Notes: generated by a model not told the origin, from the sequence alone. A DNA stretch of 64,000 nucleotides from Kribbella sp. VKM Ac-2568 (GCF_004345365.1 NZ_SLVF01000017.1:62001-126000), one strand, 5' to 3'; counted from the first letter of the stretch, positions 42,452-50,846 are shown. A program made the numbers and translations.

Positions 42452-43303
42452 TCACGGGACGAAGGCGCGTTGGGCCTGGTGGCGGAAGGTTCGGGGCGAT
42501 ACGGCGTGGGCGGCGGTGAAGCAGCGGGTGAAGTAGGACTGGCTGGAGAAGCCGCAGCGGACGGCGATCTCGGCGATCGACCCGGTGGTTGCTGCTAGCA
42601 ACGAGGCGGCGTGCTCGAGGCGGAGATCGGCGACGAAGTCCGTCGGCCTCACCCCGTACGCCGTCCGCAGGGTGCGGGACAGATGGGCCGGACTTACCCG
42701 GGCCAACTCGAGCAGCTGCGGTACTCCTCCGCGCAGGTTCTCCTCGGCACGCATCGCCCCGCAGGCCTCCACCAACCAGTCTGGCGCCTGCTGGCCAGGC
42801 GCTGTCGCGGGCAGTTCCTCGGGCGAGACCTGTGGCAGCAGATCGATCCAGAAGCGCACCAGGTCGAAGGTGCCGGGACCGTCGGAGAAGCGCTCCAGGG
42901 CGCTCTCGAACGTCGCCACCACGGCCCCCGGATCACCCGGCCGGAAGGTAATCGGTTGCCGGGCCGCGTCCCAGCTGCCGGTCGGATTCGTCCTGGTCAG
43001 GTTCAGGAATCCCTGCCAGGCCGAGCTCGGGTACGCCACGTTGACGAACTCCAGGCCGTCCGGCGCCGAACCACGGAACGCATGCCGGTCGCGCGGCCGG
43101 ACGAGGACGACATCGCCCACCTCCAGCGGGACCGTGCCGGTGTCCAGCAGGTGGTCACCACGGCCGCGGGTGACGCCCATGAACTCGTGGAAGTCCGCGT
43201 GCGTGTGCGGCTCGGAAGGAGGTGTCCGCGGCGTGAGCAGGACACGGGCCGCGTGGTACGGACGACCGAGCGCCGACGACGCGAACCGCAGTACCTGACT
43301 CAC
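42452..43303 (-). CDS. AraC family regulator with cupin sensor domain
   Basis: This 283-residue regulator has a cupin-like N-terminus (HTHADFHEFMGVTRGRGDHLL, VGDVVLVRPRDRHAF) and a C-terminal double helix-turn-helix (LLELARVSPAHLSRTLRTAYGVRPTDFVADLRLEHAASLLA, IAEIAVRCGFSSQSYFTRCFTAAHAVSPRTFRHQ). The start is GTG with TAGCTT ending 6 nt upstream, likely leaderless. It is divergent from the damaged PhyH gene with a 93-bp gap, a common regulator-target pairing in actinomycetes; its partner now seems inactive. Confidence 0.92.
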   Translation of the reverse strand: MSQVLRFASSALGRPYHAARVLLTPRTPPSEPHTHADFHEFMGVTRGRGDHLLDTGTVPLEVGDVVLVRPRDRHAFRGSAPDGLEFVNVAYPSSAWQGFLNLTRTNPTGSWDAARQPITFRPGDPGAVVATFESALERFSDGPGTFDLVRFWIDLLPQVSPEELPATAPGQQAPDWLVEACGAMRAEENLRGGVPQLLELARVSPAHLSRTLRTAYGVRPTDFVADLRLEHAASLLAATTGSIAEIAVRCGFSSQSYFTRCFTAAHAVSPRTFRHQAQRAFVP

Positions 43304-43396
43304 ATCAACAAGCTACAAGTTTGCGTCAGCTCGTTGCTAGCCCGTCCATGCCTGGTCCAGGACGATGGCGGGTAGGACTGTCCAAGGGGGTGCGGC

Positions 43397-43969
43397 ATGA
43401 CTTCAGCAGCGGAGAACCAGCTCTCCGGGGACGCGGTCGAAGCCTTCGAACGCGACGGCTACGTCATCTGCCGCGGCGTGATCGACGAGAGCCTGATCAA
43501 CGAGGTGAACGATCACGTCGGCTGGCTGCAAGCGAGGCATCCTGACGTCCGGCCAGAGCAACTCGGTCACGCGTTCCTGCGGGACGACCCTTTCTGGGTG
43601 GTCCCGGGCAGCCACCGCGGGCCGGTCGCCGAGATGCGCGACAACGAGACCGTGGAGAGCGTTCTCGGCAAGGAGATCGCGGTCGAGGTGGACGAGTCCC
43701 AGGCGGTCGACATGGTGCTGGCGCCCGGCGACGTCGAGGTGCACCACCCGAACATCGTGCACGGCAGCAACGCGAACACCTCACCGAACCGGCGCTGTGG
43801 CCTGACGATCCGCTACATCCCGACCTCGACCCGCATCACCGATCCCGAAGTGCCGTACCCGAGCGCGTTCCATCTCCAGGGCTCCCCCGGCGTGAACAGC
43901 TACCAGCCACGACCCCGGTACGTCGAAGGTCGCGACTTCCCGTTCGCCGGGTGCTCCGAGTGGACGTGA
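43397..43969 (+). pseudogene. Phytanoyl-CoA dioxygenase family gene with in-frame internal deletion
   Basis: The frame encodes 190 residues, while PhyH proteins normally have about 260-290. The N-terminal part is good (DAVEAFERDGYVICRGVID, then GHAFLRDDPFW) and the C-terminal part is good (VVPGSHRGP, HHPNIVHGSNAN with the distal His, RRCGLTIRY with the 2-oxoglutarate Arg). Between Trp67 and Val68 (near 43597) about 70 residues are missing, including the HxD iron ligands. The reading frame is kept, and AAGGGGG precedes the ATG, so a protein may be made but cannot be a normal Fe(II)/2OG dioxygenase. Confidence 0.8.
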
Positions 43970-43990
43970 CCAGTCCCCCGGCCACAGCGC

Positions 43991-44042
43991 GCACGCGAAA
44001 TCACCCGGCCCAGAGCTGGTTCCTGAGCCGGGTGATGCGTGC
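43991..44042. terminator. Bidirectional hairpin between PhyH-like and VOC genes
   Basis: ATCACCCGGC (44000-44009) pairs perfectly with GCCGGGTGAT (44027-44036). The stem continues outward as GCACGC (43991-43996) with GCGTGC (44037-44042) across a 3-nt bulge. It lies between two convergent genes and can serve both strands. Confidence 0.75.
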
Positions 44043-44046
44043 GGAT

Positions 44047-44466
44047 TCACTCCAGGCAGATCCTGAAGGGGTGGCCGGCCGGGTCGGCGTACACGCGCCA
44101 GCCGCGCTCGTTCTCCGCGGGCGGGGCGTCCACCGGGTCGAGGGGCTCCGCCCCGAGGGCGACGACCGTCGCGTGTCCGCTGGACAGGTCGTCGACGATG
44201 AGGTCGAGGTGGAGTTGCTGACCATCGGCACCAGACGAGCCGGCCGGCCCGGGCCAGGTGGCAGGGACGTAGTCCTCCGAGCGACGGAAGCCGAGCGTCG
44301 ACCCGGGGCCGGTCAGGCTCCGCCAGTCGTCGTCACCGTGCTCGTCGACCTCCAGGCCGAACAGCGCCGAGTAGAACCGGGCGAGCTCGAGCGGGTCCGG
44401 GCAATCCAGCACCACCGAGCCGAGCCGCCCGGCAGTGCTGCCCGGCTGCTCTGCCACCTGCGTCAT
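44047..44466 (-). CDS. VOC family (glyoxalase-like) protein
   Basis: This 139-residue protein has two beta-alpha-beta-beta-beta modules of the vicinal oxygen chelate fold: LGSVVLDCPDPLELARFYSALFGLEV at residues 15-40 and LHLDLIVDDLSSGHATVVALGAEPLD at about 86-112, ending in WRVYADPAGHPFRICLE. This subgroup (glyoxalase_6-like) includes many uncharacterised or resistance-like proteins. GGAGG lies 4 nt before ATG 44466, which rules out the longer frame. It is divergent from the MFS gene. Confidence 0.9.
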   Translation of the reverse strand: MTQVAEQPGSTAGRLGSVVLDCPDPLELARFYSALFGLEVDEHGDDDWRSLTGPGSTLGFRRSEDYVPATWPGPAGSSGADGQQLHLDLIVDDLSSGHATVVALGAEPLDPVDAPPAENERGWRVYADPAGHPFRICLE

Positions 44467-44648
44467 CTGTCCTCCAGCTTCCTTGTCAGGATGATCACTG
44501 AGCCGCGCCCACTCTGGTTGGCAGGCCCGGCCGACCGCCAACGATGACAGGTCGGACCGACAGTCCGCATCTTTCGACACGCCTTGTTGAGGGGTCAGTC
44601 GTCTCCGGCTGACGAGCACCCAGGCGTTCACACCTCGAGGAGTAACCC

Positions 44649-46082
44649 ATGGCTGTCCCGGTCGACGCTCCGGTCGTGTCCCCCCGGCGCGCGGCCGCCG
44701 CCTTGACGGTGCTGGCGGTCTCGACGTTCACGTTCGTCACCACCGAGGTCCTGCCGATGGGACTTCTCACGGTGATGGCGGACGACCTCGACCGGTCCCG
44801 ATCACAGGTCGGGCACCTCGTCACCGGCTATGCGGTCGTCGTGGTGCTCGCCTCCCTGCCCCTCGCCCGCGTCACCCAGAAACTGCCGCGCAGGCTCGTG
44901 CTGACCGCCACCCTCGGCGTCTTCGGTGCGGCGACGCTGCTGTCGGCATTCGCCCCCAGCTACCCGGTTCTGTTCGCCGCGCGCCTCGTCATCGGGCTCA
45001 CCCAGGCCCTGTTCTGGTCTGTGGTCGCACCGGCCGCCGTCGGGCTGTTCTCGCCTGAACGCCGCGGCCGCGTCGTCGCCCGCCTAGCCATCGGAACTTC
45101 GCTCGCTCCCGTGCTGGGCATCCCCTTGGGCACGTGGCTCGGTCAGCAGGCGGGCTGGCGGACGCCGTTCGTCGTGATGGGCGCACTGGGCCTCCTGGCC
45201 TGTGCCGGCATCGCGGTGCTCCTGCCTACGATCGCCCCAGCGGACAGTAACTCGGCCCGTGGGAGCGCTCCGGACCTCCGCAGGTACCTGCTCCTCATCT
45301 TCAGCTCCGCGGTCGCTGTCACCGGACTCCTGACCGTCAACACCTACGTCGCGCCGTTCCTCCTCGATGTCAGCGGTTTCTCACCTGCCCTGCTCGGGCC
45401 GGTCCTGCTCGCCACCGGACTCGGTGGACTGGTCGGCACACTGGTGGTCGGGACACTCCTCGACCGGCACCCGTGGGCCGCAGTCGTCTGGCCACTCGGG
45501 CTCGCCACCTGCGCCCTACTCAGCCTCTTCGCCCTGGGCCAGTACCAGCCGGTGGCCATCGCCCTGCTCACGGCGATCGGCGTAGCTTTCAGCGCGTTCG
45601 CCGTCGCCGGGCAGAACAGGACCCTCGACGTAGCACCGGGCAGTACCGACATCGCTCTGGCAGGCAGCAGTTCCGCCTTCAACGTCGGTATCGCAGGGGG
45701 CGCGCTGATCGGTGGACTGCTGATCGACAACACAGGCGTGCGCAGCATCGCGCTGGTGGGGGGCCTGCTGACAGCCATGGCTGTCGCAGCCATGCTCACC
45801 GAACCCTGGCTGGCTCGCCGGTCCGGGAGCACCACTGGCCCCGGTGAGCCTGATCGCTATTTCCTCGATGACGAAGGCTTCGTGGCAGAGTGCCGCCATG
45901 ACCGACGCCTTCGTGAAGGAGAGGCACGATGCTCCGCCCGGGTTCTTCGAGGTCGAGGCCGCCGGTCTGCGCTGGCTAGACGTCGCCGGCGGCGTCCCGG
46001 TGGCGCGGCCGCTGCAGGTGTCCCCCGGCCGCCTGGCGACCCCACGACTGAATCCGGTGCCACCGACGGGCGCTGCCGCTGA
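44649..46082 (+). CDS. MFS transporter, arabinose/drug exporter type, with run-on C-terminus
   Basis: This permease has twelve helices in residues 1-390, with TEVLPMGLLTVMADDL and PERRGRVVARLAIGTSLAPVLGIPLGTWLGQQ typical of the AraJ/YdhP-like sugar or drug efflux branch. GAGGAG precedes the ATG. The fold ends near MLTEPWLARRSG (about residue 398), but no stop follows. The frame runs about 80 residues further through the start of the next gene in another frame, giving an Arg-rich tail. A lost stop codon or a frameshift near 45830 is likely. The membrane part looks intact. Confidence 0.85.
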   Translation: MAVPVDAPVVSPRRAAAALTVLAVSTFTFVTTEVLPMGLLTVMADDLDRSRSQVGHLVTGYAVVVVLASLPLARVTQKLPRRLVLTATLGVFGAATLLSAFAPSYPVLFAARLVIGLTQALFWSVVAPAAVGLFSPERRGRVVARLAIGTSLAPVLGIPLGTWLGQQAGWRTPFVVMGALGLLACAGIAVLLPTIAPADSNSARGSAPDLRRYLLLIFSSAVAVTGLLTVNTYVAPFLLDVSGFSPALLGPVLLATGLGGLVGTLVVGTLLDRHPWAAVVWPLGLATCALLSLFALGQYQPVAIALLTAIGVAFSAFAVAGQNRTLDVAPGSTDIALAGSSSAFNVGIAGGALIGGLLIDNTGVRSIALVGGLLTAMAVAAMLTEPWLARRSGSTTGPGEPDRYFLDDEGFVAECRHDRRLREGEARCSARVLRGRGRRSALARRRRRRPGGAAAAGVPRPPGDPTTESGATDGRCR

Positions 46083-46662
46083 CGAGTTCGGCCGGCGGCT
46101 GGCGGTCCTGCATGACACCGGCGCGCGCCACTTCGGCGTACCGCCCGATGGGTGGGAGACCGACGGCTACATCGGCACGATCGAGTTGCCGCACACTCTG
46201 GAACCCACAACGGCGTGGGGTGAGTTCTACGCGTCTCTGCGGGTCCGGCCGTATCTACGGATGGCCTACGACCAGGGCACGATCGACGACCACCAGCTGG
46301 TCGTCTTCGAGCGCCTGTGCCGCAGGTTGACGGACGGCGCGTATGACGACCCGGCGGAGCAGCCGTGCCGGATCCACGGTGACCTGTGGTCGGGCAACGT
46401 CTTCTGGACCGCCGACGGAGTGCACCTGATCGACCCGGCGGCTCACGGCGGCCACCGCGAGACGGACCTGGCCATGCTCGGGCTGTTCGGCATACCCCAG
46501 TTGGAGCGAGTACTGCGCGCCTACAACGAGGCCCATCCCCTGACGGACGGCTGGCGGGATCGGGTCGGCCTGCACCGGCTCCACCCGCTGCTGACGCATG
46601 TGGTGATGTTCGGCTCGTCGTACGTGCCCCAAGCCCTGGCGATAGCGCGGAAGTACGACTGA
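45898..46662 (+). CDS. Fructosamine kinase family protein
   Basis: This 254-residue kinase-like protein has FVKERHDAPPGFFEVEAAGLRWL at the start, then the catalytic loop RIHGDLWSGNVFW (about residues 160-172) and the metal site LIDPAAHGGHRETDLAML. The family phosphorylates fructosamine-type or other small substrates in repair of glycated molecules. The usual N-terminal nucleotide-binding strands before the VK lysine are short here; some actinobacterial members share this. CAGAGT ends 6 nt before the ATG. The first 185 bases are also read in another frame by the MFS gene run-on. Confidence 0.85.
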   Translation: MTDAFVKERHDAPPGFFEVEAAGLRWLDVAGGVPVARPLQVSPGRLATPRLNPVPPTGAAADEFGRRLAVLHDTGARHFGVPPDGWETDGYIGTIELPHTLEPTTAWGEFYASLRVRPYLRMAYDQGTIDDHQLVVFERLCRRLTDGAYDDPAEQPCRIHGDLWSGNVFWTADGVHLIDPAAHGGHRETDLAMLGLFGIPQLERVLRAYNEAHPLTDGWRDRVGLHRLHPLLTHVVMFGSSYVPQALAIARKYD

Positions 46663-46706
46663 GCTCGCCGTACGCGCGAGTAATGCAGGGAGATTGCCGA
46701 AAGATC

Positions 46707-46735
46707 TTGACTGGGGCTGTGAGCAGACGTTCACT
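46707..46735 (+). promoter_or_regulatory. Leaderless promoter of the hexosaminidase gene
   Basis: TTGACT (46707-46712) and TTCACT (46730-46735) are 17 nt apart, and ATG 46743 follows the -10 element by 7 nt. The imperfect palindrome GTGAGCAGACGTTCAC (46719-46734) lies in the spacer and could bind a repressor. This supports the ATG at 46743 as the start. Confidence 0.55.
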
Positions 46736-46742
46736 TCGAGTC

Positions 46743-48353
46743 ATGACACGACTCGCCCGCCCCAGCCGTCGGGTCTCGCTGGCCGGCCTCCTCACAGCCG
46801 CCCTGCTAGCGACTCCCCTGATCGCCACCACCACGCCGGCCGCGGCCCAGCCGCAGGCCGCCTCCACGCCCGCCCTGATCCCCAAGCCGGTGTCTCAGCA
46901 GGCTCTCGACGGCCAGGACTTCACCCTGAAGCCCTGGAGCATCGTGGGCGTCGCGTCGAGCGCCAAGGAGAGCCGGGCCGCCCGCAAGGTCGCAGACCAG
47001 CTCACTGCTCAGCTGCGACGCTCTACCGGCTACCCGCTGCCGGTGATCCCGCTTGTGCCGGGGGTGGCCGACGTGAAGCTGTCCACCAACGGCCCGGCCT
47101 CTCTCGGGGCCGAGGGATACCAGTTGCGCGTCGACCGCTCCGCGGTGAGCGTGACGGCGGCAACCCCCGAGGGCCTGTACCGCGGAGTCACCACGCTCCG
47201 GCAGCTACTGCCCGCCAAGGCCGACGCCGCCCGGCGTCAGACCGGCCCCTGGCGGGTTGCCGGCACTACGATCGCCGACTCCCCGCGGTACGGGTATCGC
47301 GGCGCCATGCTCGACGTATCCCGGCACTTCTTCTCGGTAACCGAGGTGAAGCGCTACATCGACCTCATCTCGCTCTACAAGCTGAACAAGCTCCACCTGC
47401 ACCTCTCGGACGACCAGGGCTGGCGGATCCAGGTGGACTCCTGGCCGAGGCTCACGACGTACGGGGGCAGCCTGGAGGTCAACGGCACGCCCGGCGGCTC
47501 GTACACCAAGGCGGACTTCGCCGAGATCGTCCGGTACGCCGCCGACCACTATCTGACGGTGATCCCGGAGATCGACACCCCGGGTCACACCAACGCGGCG
47601 CTGGCGTCGTACGCCGACCTGAACTGCGACGGGGTGGCTCCGCCGCTCTACACCGGCACGGACGTGGGCTTCAGCTCGCTCTGCGTCGGCAAGGACATCA
47701 CGTACAGCTTCCTGGACGACGTGTTCCGCGAGGTCGCGCAGCAGGCGCCCGGCGACGTCATCCACCTGGGCGGCGACGAGGCGCACTCCACGCCGCACTC
47801 GGACTACCTCACCTTCGTCCCGAAGGCGGCCGCACTCGTCACCAAGCAGCACAAGCGGGTCATGGGATGGCAGGAGATCGCCGAGACACCCCTGCCCGCC
47901 GGCAGCATCGCGCAGTACTGGGGCACCGACGACGCGCGGTCGCAGGAACTGGCCCGCAAGGCTGCTGCCCAGGGCGCCCAGGTCGTGATGTCTCCGGCGA
48001 ACCGGGCGTACCTGGACATGAAGTACGACGACAGCACGCCGTACGGGCAGGACTGGGCCGGGCTGGTCGACGTGAAGACGGCGTACGACTGGAACCCGTC
48101 CACGCTGGTCCCCGACCTGCCGGAGAGCGCTGTCGCCGGGGTTGAGGCGCCGATCTGGACGGAGACGCTGGACGACCTCGACAAGCTCGAGTACATGGCG
48201 TTCCCGCGTCTGCCAGGTGTGGCCGAGTTGGGCTGGTCGCAGGCCTCCGCGCTCGACTGGACCGCCTACAAGGACCGCCTGGGCGCCCAGGGCTCCCGCT
48301 GGGACATCCTCAGCGTCAACTTCTACCGTGCGCCCGAGATCAACTGGCGCTAG
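46743..48353 (+). CDS. Secreted beta-N-acetylhexosaminidase, GH20
   Basis: This 536-residue exoglycosidase removes terminal GlcNAc or GalNAc from chitin oligomers or glycans outside the cell. The signal peptide (1-35) contains SRRVSLAG, a possible Tat motif, and ends near AAAQP. A GH20b domain (about 45-180) precedes the TIM barrel. Substrate-assisted catalysis depends on Asp345-Glu346 in HLGGDEAH, and HLHLSDDQGWRIQ and PEIDTPGHTNA line the active site. A leaderless promoter fits the start. Three 15-bp tandem repeats begin inside the last codons and run past the stop. Confidence 0.94.
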   Translation: MTRLARPSRRVSLAGLLTAALLATPLIATTTPAAAQPQAASTPALIPKPVSQQALDGQDFTLKPWSIVGVASSAKESRAARKVADQLTAQLRRSTGYPLPVIPLVPGVADVKLSTNGPASLGAEGYQLRVDRSAVSVTAATPEGLYRGVTTLRQLLPAKADAARRQTGPWRVAGTTIADSPRYGYRGAMLDVSRHFFSVTEVKRYIDLISLYKLNKLHLHLSDDQGWRIQVDSWPRLTTYGGSLEVNGTPGGSYTKADFAEIVRYAADHYLTVIPEIDTPGHTNAALASYADLNCDGVAPPLYTGTDVGFSSLCVGKDITYSFLDDVFREVAQQAPGDVIHLGGDEAHSTPHSDYLTFVPKAAALVTKQHKRVMGWQEIAETPLPAGSIAQYWGTDDARSQELARKAAAQGAQVVMSPANRAYLDMKYDDSTPYGQDWAGLVDVKTAYDWNPSTLVPDLPESAVAGVEAPIWTETLDDLDKLEYMAFPRLPGVAELGWSQASALDWTAYKDRLGAQGSRWDILSVNFYRAPEINWR

Positions 48354-48382
48354 ATCAACTGGTACTAGATCAGCTGGCGCCG
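48338..48382. repeat. Three 15-bp tandem repeats across the hexosaminidase stop codon
   Basis: Units GATCAACTGGCGCTA (48338-48352), GATCAACTGGTACTA (48353-48367) and GATCAGCTGGCGCCG (48368-48382) follow each other without spacer. The first junction TA/G forms the hexosaminidase TAG stop. Copies two and three are outside the gene, between it and the convergent emfourin-like gene. Confidence 0.85.
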
Positions 48383-48383
48383 G

Positions 48384-48680
48384 CTAGGCTCCGCCGCCTG
48401 GCTCCTGGGACTGCAGCACTCGGTCCAGGAGCCAGGCGGTCTCCTGATCGAGGTCCTGCTCGGCCAGAGTCAGCTCCGTCGGCTCCGCGTCGTCGCTGTC
48501 GCGTACCTGGAGCTGGTAGACGTACCTGTCGGGCTGCGGGCGCCCGGAACCCAGCCGCGCCTGGTCCAGGCCGCGGGCGACCCGTTCGAGCCGCTCCGCG
48601 TCCGGATCAGCCGACGTGTCGAGCTCGCCCCGGGCCATCAGGCCGGCGAAACCACCGCTGCGTACCACTCTGAGGATCAA
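48384..48680 (-). CDS. Emfourin-like (protealysin inhibitor) protein
   Basis: This 98-residue protein opens with ILRVVRSGGFAGLMARGELDTS and contains PDRYVYQLQVRD, the pattern of emfourin-type inhibitors of M4 metalloproteases. Such genes usually sit beside an M4 protease gene; none is present here. I chose the TTG at 48680 because GGAAGG lies about 7 nt upstream and the family begins at this point. A longer frame to 48812 has an unlikely N-terminus. It is convergent with the hexosaminidase gene. Confidence 0.7.
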   Translation of the reverse strand: MILRVVRSGGFAGLMARGELDTSADPDAERLERVARGLDQARLGSGRPQPDRYVYQLQVRDSDDAEPTELTLAEQDLDQETAWLLDRVLQSQEPGGGA

Positions 48681-49162
48681 TCCCGGGCCTTCCGTCCGCG
48701 TCGTACCAAACCTTTGCCCGCGCCGCGCCGGTTGTCCAGCGCCGTACGACACGCCGGACGAATTCACAGCGGACTTGCGGCCATTACCCGGCGTATAGGG
48801 CCCGTTGTCCACCCTTGTCGGGGTCCGGAACCGCTGTCACAGGCCTGTCTGAGCGCGAAACAGCAGGTCGGCGGGGGGTTCGTTGTCTATGGGCCAGGCC
48901 GGGCCGGCCCCGCGGAAACCGGTCATCCGGGCGACGTGAAAGCCACGGAGCGTGGCGGGCTGCAACTTTCCGCGACACGTGTTCGCGGTCACCCCCCACA
49001 CGAGGCTCGAGATCGGCTACAGTTATCGCGTTGCAGTTTTGGACTCCCACTGACTTTCGCTGTGCTGTACGGCCGGTTTCGTCGTCTGGGGCCTTTCGGC
49101 GACACGCGGTTCATGAGGTGTGGATCGCGTCTTGTTACAAGCCATCAAGGAGATAGACAACA
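48681..49162 (+). promoter_or_regulatory. Intergenic region with probable cold-shock promoter and long leader
   Basis: No gene is supported in this 480-bp gap. TACAGT (49018-49023) is a plausible -10 box, which would give a leader of about 130 nt before the cspA-type ATG, in line with the long structured leaders of cold-shock genes. The AAGGAG ribosome-binding site is at 49147-49152. The leader promoter has no clear -35 box, so the start point is uncertain. Confidence 0.4.
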
Positions 49163-49366
49163 ATGGCTGTCGGTACTGTCAAGTGGTTCAACGCTGACAA
49201 GGGCTTCGGCTTCATCACCCCGGATGACGGTGGCGCGGACGTGTTCGCGCACTACTCGGCCATCCAGACCTCGGGCTTCCGCTCGCTGGACGAGAACCAG
49301 CGCGTCGAGTTCGAGATCACCCAGGGCCAGAAGGGCCTGCAGGCGGAGAACATCCGCCCGATCTGA
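49163..49366 (+). CDS. Cold shock protein (CspA family)
   Basis: This 67-residue single cold-shock domain binds single-stranded RNA/DNA and acts as an RNA chaperone. RNP1 is KGFGFITPDDG (residues 13-23) and RNP2 is DVFAHYSAI (27-35). AAGGAG lies 10 nt before the ATG. A perfect 13-bp hairpin terminator follows the stop by about 40 nt. It is a stand-alone gene after a long leader. Confidence 0.97.
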   Translation: MAVGTVKWFNADKGFGFITPDDGGADVFAHYSAIQTSGFRSLDENQRVEFEITQGQKGLQAENIRPI

Positions 49367-49403
49367 TCTCAGGATCAGGACCTTCTAAGAACTGAATAAC
49401 GAG

Positions 49404-49433
49404 AGGGCCGCTCACCGACCGGTGAGCGGCCCT
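49404..49433 (+). terminator. Terminator of the cold-shock gene
   Basis: AGGGCCGCTCACC (49404-49416) and GGTGAGCGGCCCT (49421-49433) form a perfect 13-bp stem with a GACC tetraloop, followed by TCGCTTG. It is the strongest simple hairpin in the window. Confidence 0.9.
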
Positions 49434-49510
49434 TCGCTTGCGCCCTTTCGCCAGGCCCCGAGGATCGGTCACAGTTTCCCGCGGGGTACCTGTCCGGCGT
49501 GAGGAGACAG

Positions 49511-50008
49511 ATGACGAAGGAAGACCGTCCCGGCGACTACCGGCGCAGGGAAGAGGACGAGGGCGAGCGCCTCGACAGGCACTGGAACGAGTTGCTGCAG
49601 GAACTCCGGCTGGCCCAGACCGGCACCCAGATCCTGTTCGCGTTCCTGCTCAGCATCGCCTTCACCAACCGGTTCCAGGATGCGGACGCGTTCACCCACG
49701 ACGTCTACGCCGGCACCCTGATCGCCTCCGCCCTGGCGATGGGCCTGTTCCTGGCGCCGGTGTCATTCCACCGGATCGTGTTCCAGAAGAAGCTGCGAGA
49801 CCGGATGATCCCGATCGCGCACCACCTGACCAGTGGCGGCCTGGTGCTCCTGATGCTCGCGATCTGCGGCGGCGTGCTGCTGGCGATCGACGTGGTACTG
49901 AACCGCACGGTCGCGATCGTCACCGTGGCGCTCGTGCTCGCTTGGTTCGTCGGCTTCTGGTACGTCCTGCCCGCCTACGTCCGACGCGCTAGCGAAGACG
50001 AGGAATGA
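49511..50008 (+). CDS. DUF6328-type four-helix membrane protein
   Basis: This 165-residue protein has a charged N-terminus (TKEDRPGDYRRREEDEGERLDRHWNELLQELRLAQTGTQ seen around residues 2-40) and four hydrophobic helices (ILFAFLLSIAF; LIASALAMGLFLAPVSF; GGLVLLMLAICGGVLLAI; IVTVALVLAWFVGFWYVLP). Such proteins are common in actinomycetes with no assigned function. GAGGAG lies 4 nt before ATG 49511. Its last 20 bases overlap the convergent LLM oxidoreductase gene. Confidence 0.8.
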   Translation: MTKEDRPGDYRRREEDEGERLDRHWNELLQELRLAQTGTQILFAFLLSIAFTNRFQDADAFTHDVYAGTLIASALAMGLFLAPVSFHRIVFQKKLRDRMIPIAHHLTSGGLVLLMLAICGGVLLAIDVVLNRTVAIVTVALVLAWFVGFWYVLPAYVRRASEDEE

Positions 50009-50846
50009 CCTCGGTCGCGATCTGCTCGAGGGTGTCCTCGCTACCGGCGTAGACACCTTCGGCGCGGGGCCAGTGGGTGATGACGTCGGTGAAGCCAAGG
50101 TCCGCCGCGCGCCCGACGACGTCCTCGAAGGCGTCGACGCTGCTCAGGGAGTAACGCGCCGAGTCCAGCGCGAGGTACCGGTCGAACGGCCGTCCCTCCT
50201 CCAGTACGTCGTCCAGCCGGTGGCTGAGGTCGCGCACCGAGGAGAACCAGGTCTCGAAGTCGGCCGACTTCAGCCCGGTGGTCACCCAGCCGGCGCCGTA
50301 CCTGGTGGCCAGGCGGAGGGAGCGCGGGCCGTTCGCCGCCATGATGAAGGGCACCCGCGGTTGCTGGACACACCCGGGCAGCGTGCGCGCGTTCCGGGTC
50401 TCGAAGTACTCGCCTTGGTGGTCGACGCCGTCCGTGGTGAGCAACGTGTCGAGCAGCCCGACGAACTCCTCGAGCCGGTCGACCTTCTGCCGTGCCGTCA
50501 ACTCGTCGCCGCCGAGGATGGTCTGGTCGATCCCGCCGCCGGAGCCGATCCCGCAGAGGAAGCGGCCCTGCGAGATGTCGTCCAGGGCGAGGATCTCGCG
50601 GGTCAGCGTCAGCGGGTGCCGGAAGTTCGGCGAGGTGACGAACGTGCCGAGCGTGATCGTCGAGGTCACCAGCGCCGCCGCGGTGAGCGTCTGCGTGGTC
50701 CCGTACCACGGGGAGTCCTGCAGGCCGTGCCACGTGAGGTGGTCGTAGGTCCAGGCGTGATCGAAGCCGAGCTCCTCGGCACGTCGCCACTTCGACTCCG
50801 CCTCGGACCAGCGGTACTCCGGCAGGATCGTGATTCCGAATCGCAT
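49989..50846 (-). CDS. LLM class F420-dependent oxidoreductase
   Basis: This 285-residue TIM-barrel enzyme begins MRFGITILPEYRWSEAESKW and shows ITLGTFVTSPNFRHPLTLTREILALDDISQGRFLCGIGSGG (seen around residues 66-106) and ANGPRSLRLATRYGAGWV, hallmarks of the luciferase-like family. TACTGT ends 7 nt before the ATG on the minus strand, so a leaderless start is likely and the longer frame is not used. It probably reduces or oxidises a small organic substrate with F420 or FMN. Confidence 0.92.
   Translation of the reverse strand: MRFGITILPEYRWSEAESKWRRAEELGFDHAWTYDHLTWHGLQDSPWYGTTQTLTAAALVTSTITLGTFVTSPNFRHPLTLTREILALDDISQGRFLCGIGSGGGIDQTILGGDELTARQKVDRLEEFVGLLDTLLTTDGVDHQGEYFETRNARTLPGCVQQPRVPFIMAANGPRSLRLATRYGAGWVTTGLKSADFETWFSSVRDLSHRLDDVLEEGRPFDRYLALDSARYSLSSVDAFEDVVGRAADLGFTDVITHWPRAEGVYAGSEDTLEQIATEVIPRLR

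Noticed and set aside
45898..46662. Fructosamine kinase gene as another 5'-truncated relic
   Set aside because: The N-terminus is short, but the gene has a plausible leaderless promoter and complete catalytic and metal motifs, and to my recollection short-N-terminus relatives exist in actinomycetes.
49430..49510. A sigma-B type promoter before the DUF6328 gene
   Set aside because: GTTT and GGGTAC are present but only 6 nt apart, far too close for the usual 14-16 nt spacing.
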